From assembly GCA_023400235.1 (NCBI GenBank), contig JAEXFI010000043.1, positions 93,314-157,313 of the forward strand: a stretch of DNA of 64,000 nt, read 5' to 3'. Each line of letters begins with the position of its first letter. The stretch's first letter is position 1. The notes below the pieces were generated by a model. The model was not told the DNA's origin. It saw nothing but the letters and a program-made list of their open reading frames with translations, and did no database searches. Below, one piece after another: positions 16,959 to 27,409 of the stretch. The DNA is from Bacillota bacterium (GTDB taxonomy: Bacteria; Bacillota; Clostridia; Acetivibrionales; DSM-1351). Position numbers and translations under genes: made by a program.

Positions 16959-18179
16959 ATGGCGAATAAAAGCACTCTATCACGACATGAGGTAATTGAA
17001 AAGTATCCGGATATTTCACCTTTTGTGATTTTAAAAACCGATATCCAGCGAAGGACGGTCACCTATACAGCAACTGCGCTGGCAGCGGTCGATCCGTCCG
17101 TCCATCAGGTTGAGTATGTGGGCTACAATCTGGATAAAAAAGACATTGTCATCCCCTGCTCGCTGCTGCTGCGAGACGGCACTACGGTTATGGCAGGGCC
17201 TTTTCCTACCGCACAGACACCCTATGTAGTGGATTTTATCGACGGAAAATTCATTTTGACCGACGGCGGAGTACCTGTCGACGAAATATTTTTGTGGGAT
17301 AAGCCCGACTACTATGATAAAAAGACACGCTCAGGCATACCCATGTGGCAAATAATCAGCGCCCGGCCGCAAAGGCTTGACATCAACCCATATAATTTCT
17401 GCCACTTCTGGGACAACGGGCGGGGATGCAAATTCTGCGCCATAGCGGCCAATTATCATAAGCATAAAAATGAGAAAGCCCTAAGTCTGTCGCCGCAGGA
17501 TATTGCAGACACAGTCCGCGAGGCATTAAAGCAGCCGGGCCGTTTTGCCAACATCCTGCTGACGGGCGGTTCCATCACAGCAGGGAAAAAGTCCTTTGAT
17601 AACGAGGTAGATAATTATATTGAGGTGCTGCAAGCAATCGGCGAGATTTTTAAAACAAAGCGGTTTCCCAGCCAGTTGATTGCCACAGCTTTTGATGAAG
17701 AACAACTTGCACGTCTGCACGAAAACACAGGCCTCATGTCCTATACTTCCGATATTGAGGTTTTGAATGAAGAGAAATTCAACTGGATATGCCCGGGAAA
17801 AGCCGAGTGGCTTGGCTACAGTGAGTGGCGAAGGCGAATTTTCGCAGCGGTGGATATTTTCGGCCGCGGGTATGTCAATTCAGGCATTGTGGGCGGTGTG
17901 GAGCTTGCCACACCGAACGGGTTTGGCTCTGAGGAGGAGGCACTCAAGGTCACACTTGAAGAGGCAGAAAATTTTGCGGAGCACGGCGTCAGTGTAGTCA
18001 ACTGCGTTTGGAACACTTTGCCCGGCTCAGTATTTCAAAAGCAGGAGGTGCCGTCACTGGAGTATTATGTGCGACTTGCCAAGGGTTTGCAGGGACTGCG
18101 TGAACAATATGGCCTGAATATCGACATGGACAATTACCGCCGTTGCGGCAACCACCCCGATTCCGACCTTGCACGATGA
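16959..18179 (+). CDS. Radical SAM protein with CX8CX2C cluster motif (paralogue 2)
   Basis: A 406-residue paralogue of the protein at 11191; they align end to end without large gaps. The cluster ligands are Cys148, Cys157 and Cys160 (FCHFWDNGRGCKFCAIA). The shared blocks include SGIVGGVEL, YTSDIEVLNE and RRCGNHPDSDL near the C-terminus. The start ATG follows AAAGGA. Two copies in one operon suggest that they make different steps or form a heterodimer. Neither has extra Cys clusters typical of SPASM domains, so peptide modification is less likely. Confidence 0.8.
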   Translation: MANKSTLSRHEVIEKYPDISPFVILKTDIQRRTVTYTATALAAVDPSVHQVEYVGYNLDKKDIVIPCSLLLRDGTTVMAGPFPTAQTPYVVDFIDGKFILTDGGVPVDEIFLWDKPDYYDKKTRSGIPMWQIISARPQRLDINPYNFCHFWDNGRGCKFCAIAANYHKHKNEKALSLSPQDIADTVREALKQPGRFANILLTGGSITAGKKSFDNEVDNYIEVLQAIGEIFKTKRFPSQLIATAFDEEQLARLHENTGLMSYTSDIEVLNEEKFNWICPGKAEWLGYSEWRRRIFAAVDIFGRGYVNSGIVGGVELATPNGFGSEEEALKVTLEEAENFAEHGVSVVNCVWNTLPGSVFQKQEVPSLEYYVRLAKGLQGLREQYGLNIDMDNYRRCGNHPDSDLAR

Positions 18180-18244
18180 CAGAGAAATGGTCGGACATCC
18201 ATCTCATTAATACAAATTCATTAAGAAAAGAGTGATGAACAGTT

Positions 18245-19606
18245 ATGCGTTTTCCTGAGCGGGGAGTTCCCCGTGAAAAGCTTTTAGAATCTCTGCGGGC
18301 CTTAAAGGAACATGACGGCGATTGGAAGCACGGCCGAACCTGGGCCCTTGTGTACGACGCGGGGGATGAAATCACCACGGTGATGGAAGAAGTCTACCGT
18401 GAATATTTCCACTCCAACGGAAACGACCCCTTTGTGTTTGAGAGCCTGCGTCGCTTGGAAACCGAAGCGCTTTCTATGACGGCAGACCTGCTGCACGGTG
18501 ATGAAAACACCAGAGGTTCACTGACCTCCTGCGGCAGCGAAAGCCTGCTCATGGCCGTCAAGACCTTCCGTGATGAAGCGCGCGCCACAAAACCGCACAT
18601 TCGGCAGCCTGAAATGCTTCTTGCCTCTACAGCACATGCAGCACTTTTCAAAGCAGCGCATTATCTGGACGTGAAGCCCGTCGTGGTGCCTGTGGACTCT
18701 GCATATGGCATTAATCTTGATGCCGTACGCGCTGCTGTGACCGAAAATACAATCCTTATAATCGGCTCAGCGCCTCAATATCCTCAGGGCATAATAGACC
18801 CTATTGAAGATTTAGGAAAAATTGCCCTGGAGCATGACTTGCGCTTACATGTAGACGCATGCCTCGGTGGCTTCACACTGCCGTTTATCCGTGAGCTGGG
18901 CGGTGACATCCCACCGTTTGACCTCGCAGTACCGGGAGTGTCCTCCATTTCCGCAGACCTGCACAAATACGGCTTTGCCGCCAAAGGTGTTTCCGCCATT
19001 CTGTACCGGAACGCGCAACTGCGGAACTATCAGTATTTTTCCCTGGCAGGATGGCCCGGCGGGCTTTTTTCAAGCCCCACCGTCACAGGGACGCGCCCGG
19101 GTGGCGCTATTGCCACAGCATGGGCGGCTCTGAAATACATTGGCCGCGCGGGATATCTTGAACTGACTCAAGGTATTCTTAACACTACAAAAAAGCTGAC
19201 CGACGCCATTGCAGCCATCGACGGCCTGCATATCCTCGGCATGCCGCAGGCCGGCATCTTTGCGTTGGGCTCTGAAACAGTCGATGTGCATGCCCTCGCA
19301 GATGCATTGATAAGCCGAGGCTGGGTCATCAGCCAACAGACAAACCCGGACTCTCTTCACTTCATGGTGACGCCGGCCCATGCGGCATCAGCGGACGCTT
19401 TTATCGCTGACCTTCAGGAAACGACGGCACAGCTTATTAATAATCCTCAAAAGTTTGCAGATGGCAGCGCCCTACTTTACAGAATGCAAGCGCAAATCGG
19501 CGATGCGGAAACTGCAAACACTCTACTGACTGAGCTGCTTAGTCAAGCTATGACCGAAGGTGCCTCCCCCGTATCCGGGAGCGGCGGACTCAGTCTGGGA
19601 TTGTAA
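18245..19606 (+). CDS. PLP-dependent lyase/decarboxylase of the sphingosine-1-phosphate lyase type
   Basis: A 453-residue fold-type I PLP enzyme of group II decarboxylases, nearest in pattern to sphingosine-1-phosphate lyase (DplA). The Schiff-base Lys is in SADLHKYGFAAKGVS, the ring-stacking and Asp region is HVDACLGGFTLPF, and the phosphate-binding loop is LTSCGSESLLMAV. It could decarboxylate an amino acid or cleave a beta-hydroxy amine phosphate. It closes the radical-SAM operon, 65 bp after paralogue 2, with only a weak ribosome site (AAAAGAG). Its C-terminus PVSGSGGLSLGL is short of any extra domain. Confidence 0.82.
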   Translation: MRFPERGVPREKLLESLRALKEHDGDWKHGRTWALVYDAGDEITTVMEEVYREYFHSNGNDPFVFESLRRLETEALSMTADLLHGDENTRGSLTSCGSESLLMAVKTFRDEARATKPHIRQPEMLLASTAHAALFKAAHYLDVKPVVVPVDSAYGINLDAVRAAVTENTILIIGSAPQYPQGIIDPIEDLGKIALEHDLRLHVDACLGGFTLPFIRELGGDIPPFDLAVPGVSSISADLHKYGFAAKGVSAILYRNAQLRNYQYFSLAGWPGGLFSSPTVTGTRPGGAIATAWAALKYIGRAGYLELTQGILNTTKKLTDAIAAIDGLHILGMPQAGIFALGSETVDVHALADALISRGWVISQQTNPDSLHFMVTPAHAASADAFIADLQETTAQLINNPQKFADGSALLYRMQAQIGDAETANTLLTELLSQAMTEGASPVSGSGGLSLGL

Positions 19607-19702
19607 GTTACATCCGTTGCACAGCCGAAGGTATATTTCATCTGTTTTTTAACTGCTTACTTCAAGGGTCTTCTGGCCTTGGAATTCTCAGTTAATAGTT
19701 TG

Positions 19703-19731
19703 TTGACAGTTTGCACGAAATATAGTAATAT
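19703..19731 (+). promoter_or_regulatory. Promoter of the polar amino-acid ABC operon
   Basis: TTGACA (19703-19708), a 17-bp spacer, then TAATAT (19726-19731). The start of the first permease is about 260 bp downstream, leaving a long leader that contains the structured element 19811-19972. Confidence 0.78.
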
Positions 19732-19810
19732 ATCAAAGTAATCATATAAGAATAGTATGATTTGTGCTGGCGTATGAATTTATTGGCAGGGACTGTATCC
19801 TGGATTTTGC

Positions 19811-19972
19811 TTAAGTCAATTACCATCTGCTGAAAGCCTATGGCTTGGGTTTGAGGCTAAAGCCTTCTGAAGTACGAACTCTTTAAAACCCAAACCGTTG
19901 AAGCCCTTAAATAAAATGCCTGAAAGCATATATTCGCCTGTAAGGCGAAGGTTTAAACCATAATTGACTTAA
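19811..19972 (+). repeat. 162-bp structured element with 12-bp terminal inverted repeats
   Basis: The ends TTAAGTCAATTA (19811-19822) and TAATTGACTTAA (19961-19972) are perfect 12-bp inverted repeats. Inside are an 8-bp stem TTGGGTTT/AAACCCAA (19845-19852 with 19886-19893) enclosing AGGC-TAAA-GCCT, and the stem TTCGCC/GGCGAA (19933-19938 with 19944-19949). The right end abuts the GAAAGGAG ribosome site of the permease gene. It can be read as a MITE or as a multi-branch RNA regulating translation. A shorter relative with the same left end sits at 52919-52963. No known riboswitch consensus was recognised. Confidence 0.6.
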
Positions 19973-19990
19973 TGAAAGGAGCATGTTATT

Positions 19991-20650
19991 TTGGATTTTG
20001 ATTTTATTGCACAATACATACCTATGTATGTTGCTGCAGCCGCACTTACGCTCCGGATTGCATTCTGGGGAATCGTTTTTTCCCTGGTGACAGGACTTGT
20101 TTGCAGTTTGATTCAATATTATAAAATACCTGCTGTGAAGCAGCTTATATCATGCTATATTGAACTATCCCGGAATACGCCCTTATTGGTACAGCTGTTC
20201 TTCTTATATTTTGGTTTGCCAAAGCTGGGTATAATGATCAGTTCTGAGGGCTGTGCCATACTTGGCCTGTCCTTTCTCGGCGGAAGCTATATGGCTGAAG
20301 CCTTCAGGAGCGGATTGGAATCAGTAGAAAAAAGTCAGGTGGAGGCGGGACTCAGCATTGGTTTACAGCACAAACAAATAATAAGGTATATTGTTTTACC
20401 CCAGGCTATTTCAGTTTCGGTACCTGCTTTTTGCGCAAATATCATATTTTTGATAAAAGAGACTTCTGTTTTCAGCGTAGTGGCACTTGCTGATTTGATG
20501 TATGTGGCAAAGGATTTAATAGGACTGTACTACAAAACTGATGAAGCACTGCTTATGCTGGTTGTATCCTATTTTGTCATTCTGCTGCCGATTTCAATTA
20601 TCGCGTCATTACTGGAGAGGAGGTTGCGCTATGCAGGATTTGGGCATTAG
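19991..20650 (+). CDS. Polar amino-acid ABC transporter permease (1)
   Basis: A 219-residue HisM/GlnP-type permease with about five helices and the EAA loop region EAGLSIGLQHKQIIRYIVLPQA. The start is a TTG at 19991 after AAAGGAGC; no ATG in frame is placed well. It overlaps the second permease gene by 20 bp, typical of heterodimeric permease pairs. It belongs with the ATPase and binding protein downstream. Confidence 0.88.
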   Translation: MDFDFIAQYIPMYVAAAALTLRIAFWGIVFSLVTGLVCSLIQYYKIPAVKQLISCYIELSRNTPLLVQLFFLYFGLPKLGIMISSEGCAILGLSFLGGSYMAEAFRSGLESVEKSQVEAGLSIGLQHKQIIRYIVLPQAISVSVPAFCANIIFLIKETSVFSVVALADLMYVAKDLIGLYYKTDEALLMLVVSYFVILLPISIIASLLERRLRYAGFGH

Positions 20651-21308
20651 AGTTCTTTTTGAAGGAAGTAATTTTTTGAGGCTGCTGGGTGGTTTATGGA
20701 TTACTGTAAAAATAGCGCTTATCTCTGTTTCCATTTCCTTTGTATTGGGGATTTTTCTTGGAATAGTGATGACCTTAAAAAATCCTGTGACAAAAGCAAT
20801 TACAAGAATCTATCTGGAATTTGTACGTATCATGCCACAGTTAGTGCTGCTTTTTCTGGTTTATTTCGGCTTGACGAGAGCTTTTCAAATTAATCTTTCA
20901 GGCCAACTGTCAGCCGTAATTGTCTTTGTTGTGTGGGGAACCGCTGAAATGGGGGATCTGGTGCGAAGTGCCCTGATTTCCATATCAAAACATCAGTATG
21001 AAAGCGGAACAGCTTTAGGGCTGACCAACCTTCAGGTGTACAGGTATATAATCATTCCACAGACAGTGCGAAGGCTGCTTCCTTTATCAATAAACCTTAT
21101 GACACGCATGGTAAAAACTACTTCTCTGATTGTTCTCATAGGTGTTGTAGAAGTTTTGAAGGTGGGGCAGCAGATTATTGAAGCTAACCGCTATACTGCA
21201 CCCTCGGGTGCACTTTGGATTTACGGGACTATCTTCTTACTTTATTTTATTGTTTGCTTTCCCATTTCACGTTTGGCGGGCCGGCTGGAAAAACGTTGGA
21301 TGAATTGA
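20631..21308 (+). CDS. Polar amino-acid ABC transporter permease (2)
   Basis: A 225-residue permease of the same HisQM/GlnP family, with TARKIALISV-type first helix and the conserved loop SGTALGLTNLQVYRYIIIPQT. The start ATG at 20631 (MQDLGIRVLF) lies behind AGGAGG within the end of permease 1. The pair should form a heterodimer. It is followed by two tandem family A repeats before the ATPase gene. Confidence 0.88.
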   Translation: MQDLGIRVLFEGSNFLRLLGGLWITVKIALISVSISFVLGIFLGIVMTLKNPVTKAITRIYLEFVRIMPQLVLLFLVYFGLTRAFQINLSGQLSAVIVFVVWGTAEMGDLVRSALISISKHQYESGTALGLTNLQVYRYIIIPQTVRRLLPLSINLMTRMVKTTSLIVLIGVVEVLKVGQQIIEANRYTAPSGALWIYGTIFLLYFIVCFPISRLAGRLEKRWMN

Positions 21309-21311
21309 CAG

Positions 21312-21418
21312 GAGGTTAGCTTGAAAGATACATGTTGTGTATCAAAGTGACTTTCAAGCAGCGAAAGCCACTGCGTGCCTTTCATTACTATTTGTGTACG
21401 CGCTGGGCGCGTAGATGA
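21312..21418 (+). repeat. Family A structured repeat, copy 1
   Basis: A 107-bp unit in direct tandem with copy 2. It folds into three stems: GCTTGAAAG/CTTTCAAGC (21319-21327 with 21351-21359), GAAAGCCAC with the nearly complementary GTGCCTTTC, and TACGCGC-TGG-GCGCGTA. It lies in the 225-bp gap between permease 2 and the ATPase of one operon. Related copies on the minus strand lie at 54293 and 56594. Confidence 0.85.
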
Positions 21419-21525
21419 GAGGTTAGCGTGAAAGATAAATGTGGTAAGTCAAAGTGGATTTCACGCGGAGAAAACCACTACGTGGCTTTCATTACTATTT
21501 GTGTACGCGCTATGCGCGTAGATGG
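21419..21525 (+). repeat. Family A structured repeat, copy 2
   Basis: Same plan as copy 1 with base changes that keep pairing: stem 1 is GCGTGAAA/TTTCACGC (21426-21433 with 21459-21466), where T-A of copy 1 has become G-C. Stem 3 is TACGCGC-TAT-GCGCGTA. The element ends in AGATGGGAGA, which is the Shine-Dalgarno of the ATPase gene. Confidence 0.85.
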
Positions 21526-21533
21526 GAGATAAA

Positions 21534-22277
21534 ATGACACAGGCACAAAAGCTGTTGGAAATCCAGCATTTGAAAAAGCAATATGGAAAGGATGCTGTTT
21601 TGAAGGATATCTCCCTTGATATTCACCAGGGTGAGGTTGTGGTGATAGTAGGTCCTTCGGGTTGCGGGAAAAGTACGCTTTTGAGATGCATCAACGGACT
21701 TGAGCCAATCCAGGCAGGAGATATCCTGCTGGATGGAAAGGTGATTACCGACGGCAAAACTCAATGGAGCCAAATACGTCAAAAAATAGGCATGGTATTT
21801 CAAAACTATGATCTGTTTCCTCACATGACGGTAATAGATAACATACTGCTTGGCCCCACGAAAGTTCAGGGACGTACTAAGCAGGAAGCTGCTGAGGATG
21901 CAAAAAAGCTGCTGGAACGTGTAGAACTTCTGGATAAAACAAGTTCCTATCCCCGTCAGTTATCCGGCGGACAAAAGCAAAGGGCAGCTATTGTAAGGGC
22001 TCTGATGATGGAACCCGAAATGATGCTGTTTGACGAGATCACTGCGGCGTTAGATCCTGAAATGGTACGTGAAGTACTGGATGTAGTTCTGGAATTGGCA
22101 AAGGGCGGCATGACCATGATTATTGTAACCCATGAAATGCAATTTGCAAGAGCAATAGCAGATCGTATTATCTTCATTGACAGCGGAGAAATAGTAGAAA
22201 CCGGGAATCCGGAAGAATTTTTTACCGAGCCGAAAACTGAGCGTGCGCGCAAGTTTTTGAATATATTTAATTATTAA
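21534..22277 (+). CDS. Polar amino-acid ABC transporter ATPase
   Basis: A 247-residue GlnQ/HisP-type ATPase. Walker A GPSGCGKST, signature LSGGQKQRAAIVRAL, Walker B MMLFDEITAALDPE (Ile replacing the usual Pro-Thr pattern of DEPTSALD) and H-loop VTHEMQFA. The start ATG at 21534 follows GGGAGATAAA, which is the end of family A copy 2; an upstream ATG at 21522 has no ribosome site. It energises the heterodimeric permease encoded before it. Confidence 0.9.
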   Translation: MTQAQKLLEIQHLKKQYGKDAVLKDISLDIHQGEVVVIVGPSGCGKSTLLRCINGLEPIQAGDILLDGKVITDGKTQWSQIRQKIGMVFQNYDLFPHMTVIDNILLGPTKVQGRTKQEAAEDAKKLLERVELLDKTSSYPRQLSGGQKQRAAIVRALMMEPEMMLFDEITAALDPEMVREVLDVVLELAKGGMTMIIVTHEMQFARAIADRIIFIDSGEIVETGNPEEFFTEPKTERARKFLNIFNY

Positions 22278-22295
22278 CAGAAAAGGGGATTTATA

Positions 22296-23180
22296 ATGAA
22301 AAAATCAAAGAGAATTTTATCATCTATCTTAATGCTGGTGCTTGCACTCACACTTTTTGCAAGCTGCGGAGTAACAGACACCTCAAGCGCCGGCTCTTCA
22401 GCCGCTCAAACTTCTTCAGCCGGCACTGCCAGATCACTGGAGGATATAAAGTCAAGCGGTAAAGTTATCATTGGAGTATTCAGCGATAAGGCTCCATTTG
22501 GTTATGTAGACGAAAAAGGAGCATACCAGGGTTATGATGTTTATTTTGCAAACCGTATAGGTAAAAATCTGGGAGTAAACGTGGAATTTGTATCAGTTGA
22601 ACCTGCCAGCCGTGTAGAATACTTGAAAACAGGTAAAGTAGATATTATTCTTGCAAATTTTACAGTTACTGAAGAGAGAGCTCAATCAGTAGATTTTGCA
22701 CTTCCGTATATGAAGGTGGCACTTGGAGTTGTCAGCCCTGACAAGTCACTTATTACTGATGTATCCCAGCTTAATGGCAAAACTCTGATCGTTGCAAAAG
22801 GAACCACTGCCGAAACCTATTTTACTAAGAATCATCCGGAAGTAAAATTACTTAAGTTCGATCAATATACCGAAACCTATAATGCACTTTTAGATGGACG
22901 AGGAGATGCTTTTTCAACAGACAATACTGAAGTTCTTGCATGGGCTTTGCAAAACAAGGGCTTTACTGTTGGCATAGAAAGTCTTGGAGATCTTGATACC
23001 ATTGCTCCGGCTGTTCAAAAGGGAAATACCGGACTGCTCAACTGGCTCAATGATGAAATCAAAACCTTAGGCAAGGAAAACTTTTTCCACAAGGATTTTG
23101 AAGAAACACTTGCCTCTGTTTACGGTGACGCTGTTGATCCTGACAGTCTTGTAGTTGAGGGTGGCGCTGTTGAGAAGTAA
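22296..23180 (+). CDS. Polar amino-acid ABC transporter substrate-binding lipoprotein
   Basis: A 294-residue SBP_bac_3 family protein. Signal peptide with lipobox LTLFASCGV, a Ser/Ala linker, then KSSGKVIIGVFSDKAPFGYVDE, the typical first strand and loop, VDIILANFTVTEERAQSVDFALPY, and TLIVAKGTTAETYF. The residues around the Arg of TEERAQ and the Asp of FSTDN hold the amino-acid backbone in this family. Closest in pattern to cystine/Cys or Gln/Glu binding proteins (PEB1/CjaA type), but the ligand cannot be assigned. It follows the ATPase by 18 bp. Confidence 0.88.
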   Translation: MKKSKRILSSILMLVLALTLFASCGVTDTSSAGSSAAQTSSAGTARSLEDIKSSGKVIIGVFSDKAPFGYVDEKGAYQGYDVYFANRIGKNLGVNVEFVSVEPASRVEYLKTGKVDIILANFTVTEERAQSVDFALPYMKVALGVVSPDKSLITDVSQLNGKTLIVAKGTTAETYFTKNHPEVKLLKFDQYTETYNALLDGRGDAFSTDNTEVLAWALQNKGFTVGIESLGDLDTIAPAVQKGNTGLLNWLNDEIKTLGKENFFHKDFEETLASVYGDAVDPDSLVVEGGAVEK

Positions 23181-23187
23181 TAATTTG

Positions 23188-23284
23188 AAAAATTTTTTTC
23201 TGGCAATGGAATTGCAGTCCCTGGATTCCTTAGGCTGCTTAATTGCGTACAGTGAGGACGGAGGAAAACGACTGTCACCTATCT
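23188..23284 (+). pseudogene. Fragment of a sensor diguanylate cyclase gene
   Basis: This plus-strand piece encodes ELQSLDSLGCLIAYSEDG and GGKRLSPI, matching ELQPRDSLGYLIAYSEDGG...RLSPI of the intact minus-strand cyclase at 34454-36580 at both protein and DNA level. It covers only part of the extracellular Cache domain and ends in a stop. It is a remnant, not a gene. Confidence 0.75.
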
Positions 23285-23300
23285 GCTCTTTATATTTTTA

Positions 23301-23435
23301 ATTAAGTGATTCTATTGGTGATGGAGGTATGATTCTAGTCATACCTCCAAAATAACCTTCTTGATCTGAAAGGTAACAATCTCCACTATTCCAATTGTCA
23401 TGTACAACAAGGAAATCATAACTTCCAACACCATA
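23301..23435 (-). pseudogene. Fragment of the C39-like peptidase 3' end
   Basis: The minus strand is nearly the same as 38945-39085, the 3' end of the peptidase gene at 38955, including the VVHDNWNSGD region with the catalytic Asp, but stops matching after about 135 bp. A point change has turned 23323-23348 into a perfect hairpin (GGAGGTATGA/TCATACCTCC), which may now terminate the ABC operon. Confidence 0.72.
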
Positions 23436-23443
23436 AAGAAAAC

Positions 23444-24088
23444 TCACCGTATAATGGAATGGCTGTGAATATAAAATTCTTCCTGACTTGGCTGGAATTT
23501 TTTCTCCAGCTTTTCAAAATTCTCGTCAAAGCGCTGGGCTTCTTGTTCGTCAATGCTCATCACAGGGCTGTCATAGTAAAACCATTTCCTTCCGTCCAAA
23601 GCTTCCGGTTTCAATTCTTTTACCATCATTGCCGCCGGGAATGTTTCATCCTCAAGACATATATTGAACTTTTTACAGCTCTTAAAGCCACGGCTTACAT
23701 AATTGCCCGGATTTCCAAATATTACGACCACATCATAACCAAGTGCAGCCGCCTTATCAAAAGAATGCTCAATAAGCATTTTCCCGTACCCCATTCTTTG
23801 GTACTCCTGCATAATACAAACCGGACCAAAGGTAAGGATTTCCTTCTCCTTCCCAGACTCATCCACCAATTTTGCCTTTGTGTACATGATATTTCCGATG
23901 ATCTGATTATCAACTTCAATCACAAAATCCAACTCCGGGAGAAAATCCTTATGAGACCGCATGACATGAACTAAATAGTGTTCATTGCACCCCGGAATAT
24001 ATAAATTCCAGAAAGCTTTCCTCGTAATTTCTTCCACTCTCTTACAATCTGCTGCTTCTTCATTCCTGATTTTAATCATTTTGTCCAT
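23444..24088 (-). CDS. GNAT family N-acetyltransferase
   Basis: A 214-residue acetyltransferase. Motif A is PVCIMQEYQRMGYGKMLIEHSF (Q-x-x-G-x-G) and motif B GNPGNYVSRGFKSC. The start ATG follows GGGAGGTTTAATAA. This branch (TKAKLVDESGKEKEILTFGPV) is common in clostridia and usually acts on small molecules. The gene lies between gene fragments at the left edge of the restriction island and has no operon partner. Confidence 0.85.
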   Translation of the reverse strand: MDKMIKIRNEEAADCKRVEEITRKAFWNLYIPGCNEHYLVHVMRSHKDFLPELDFVIEVDNQIIGNIMYTKAKLVDESGKEKEILTFGPVCIMQEYQRMGYGKMLIEHSFDKAAALGYDVVVIFGNPGNYVSRGFKSCKKFNICLEDETFPAAMMVKELKPEALDGRKWFYYDSPVMSIDEQEAQRFDENFEKLEKKFQPSQEEFYIHSHSIIR

Positions 24089-24130
24089 TTATTAAACCTC
24101 CCTTAATTTATCTAAGACACCCCATACTAC

Positions 24131-24248
24131 CAACTATACCTGATTATTTTCAATATAAAAACCCTTACGGTTTCGCTTTGCCTCATACAAGGCTTCATCC
24201 GCAAAATTCAGCATCTCATCATAGGAAAATGCCTCTCCCTCAATCCAC
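24131..24248. repeat. 118-bp direct repeat, left copy (3' end of a diguanylate cyclase gene)
   Basis: Identical to 34451-34568 apart from one base, at an exact offset of 10,320 bp. It encodes, on the minus strand, the last 38 codons of a GGDEF protein (EGEAFSYDEMLNFADEAL, then YEAKRNRKGFYIENNQV and stop). It marks the left edge of the restriction island. Confidence 0.85.
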
Positions 24249-24273
24249 TCACAATATTTCAAATCCTTTAAAG

Positions 24274-27372
<3,099 letters not shown>

Positions 27373-27409
27373 TAATTTTCCCCCTATATAAAATTTCTTT
27401 TCATTTATC

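Larger units (their letters stand above)
19607..19990 (+). other. Intergenic region with promoter and structured leader
   Basis: This 384-bp gap holds the end of the radical-SAM operon, a strong promoter at 19703-19731 and the structured element 19811-19972. No clear terminator was seen for the PLP gene and no extra gene was found. Confidence 0.6.

Noticed and set aside
19811..19972. Known riboswitch class (SAM, lysine, T-box) above the amino-acid ABC operon.
   Set aside because: None of the consensus blocks I know (for example the T-box AGGGTGGNACCGCG or S-box core) is present.
23444..23974. Long plus-strand frames opposite the GNAT gene and, likewise, opposite the ABC, DhaK and GldA genes.
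   Set aside because: They run antisense to clear conserved genes and show no ribosome sites or family likeness.
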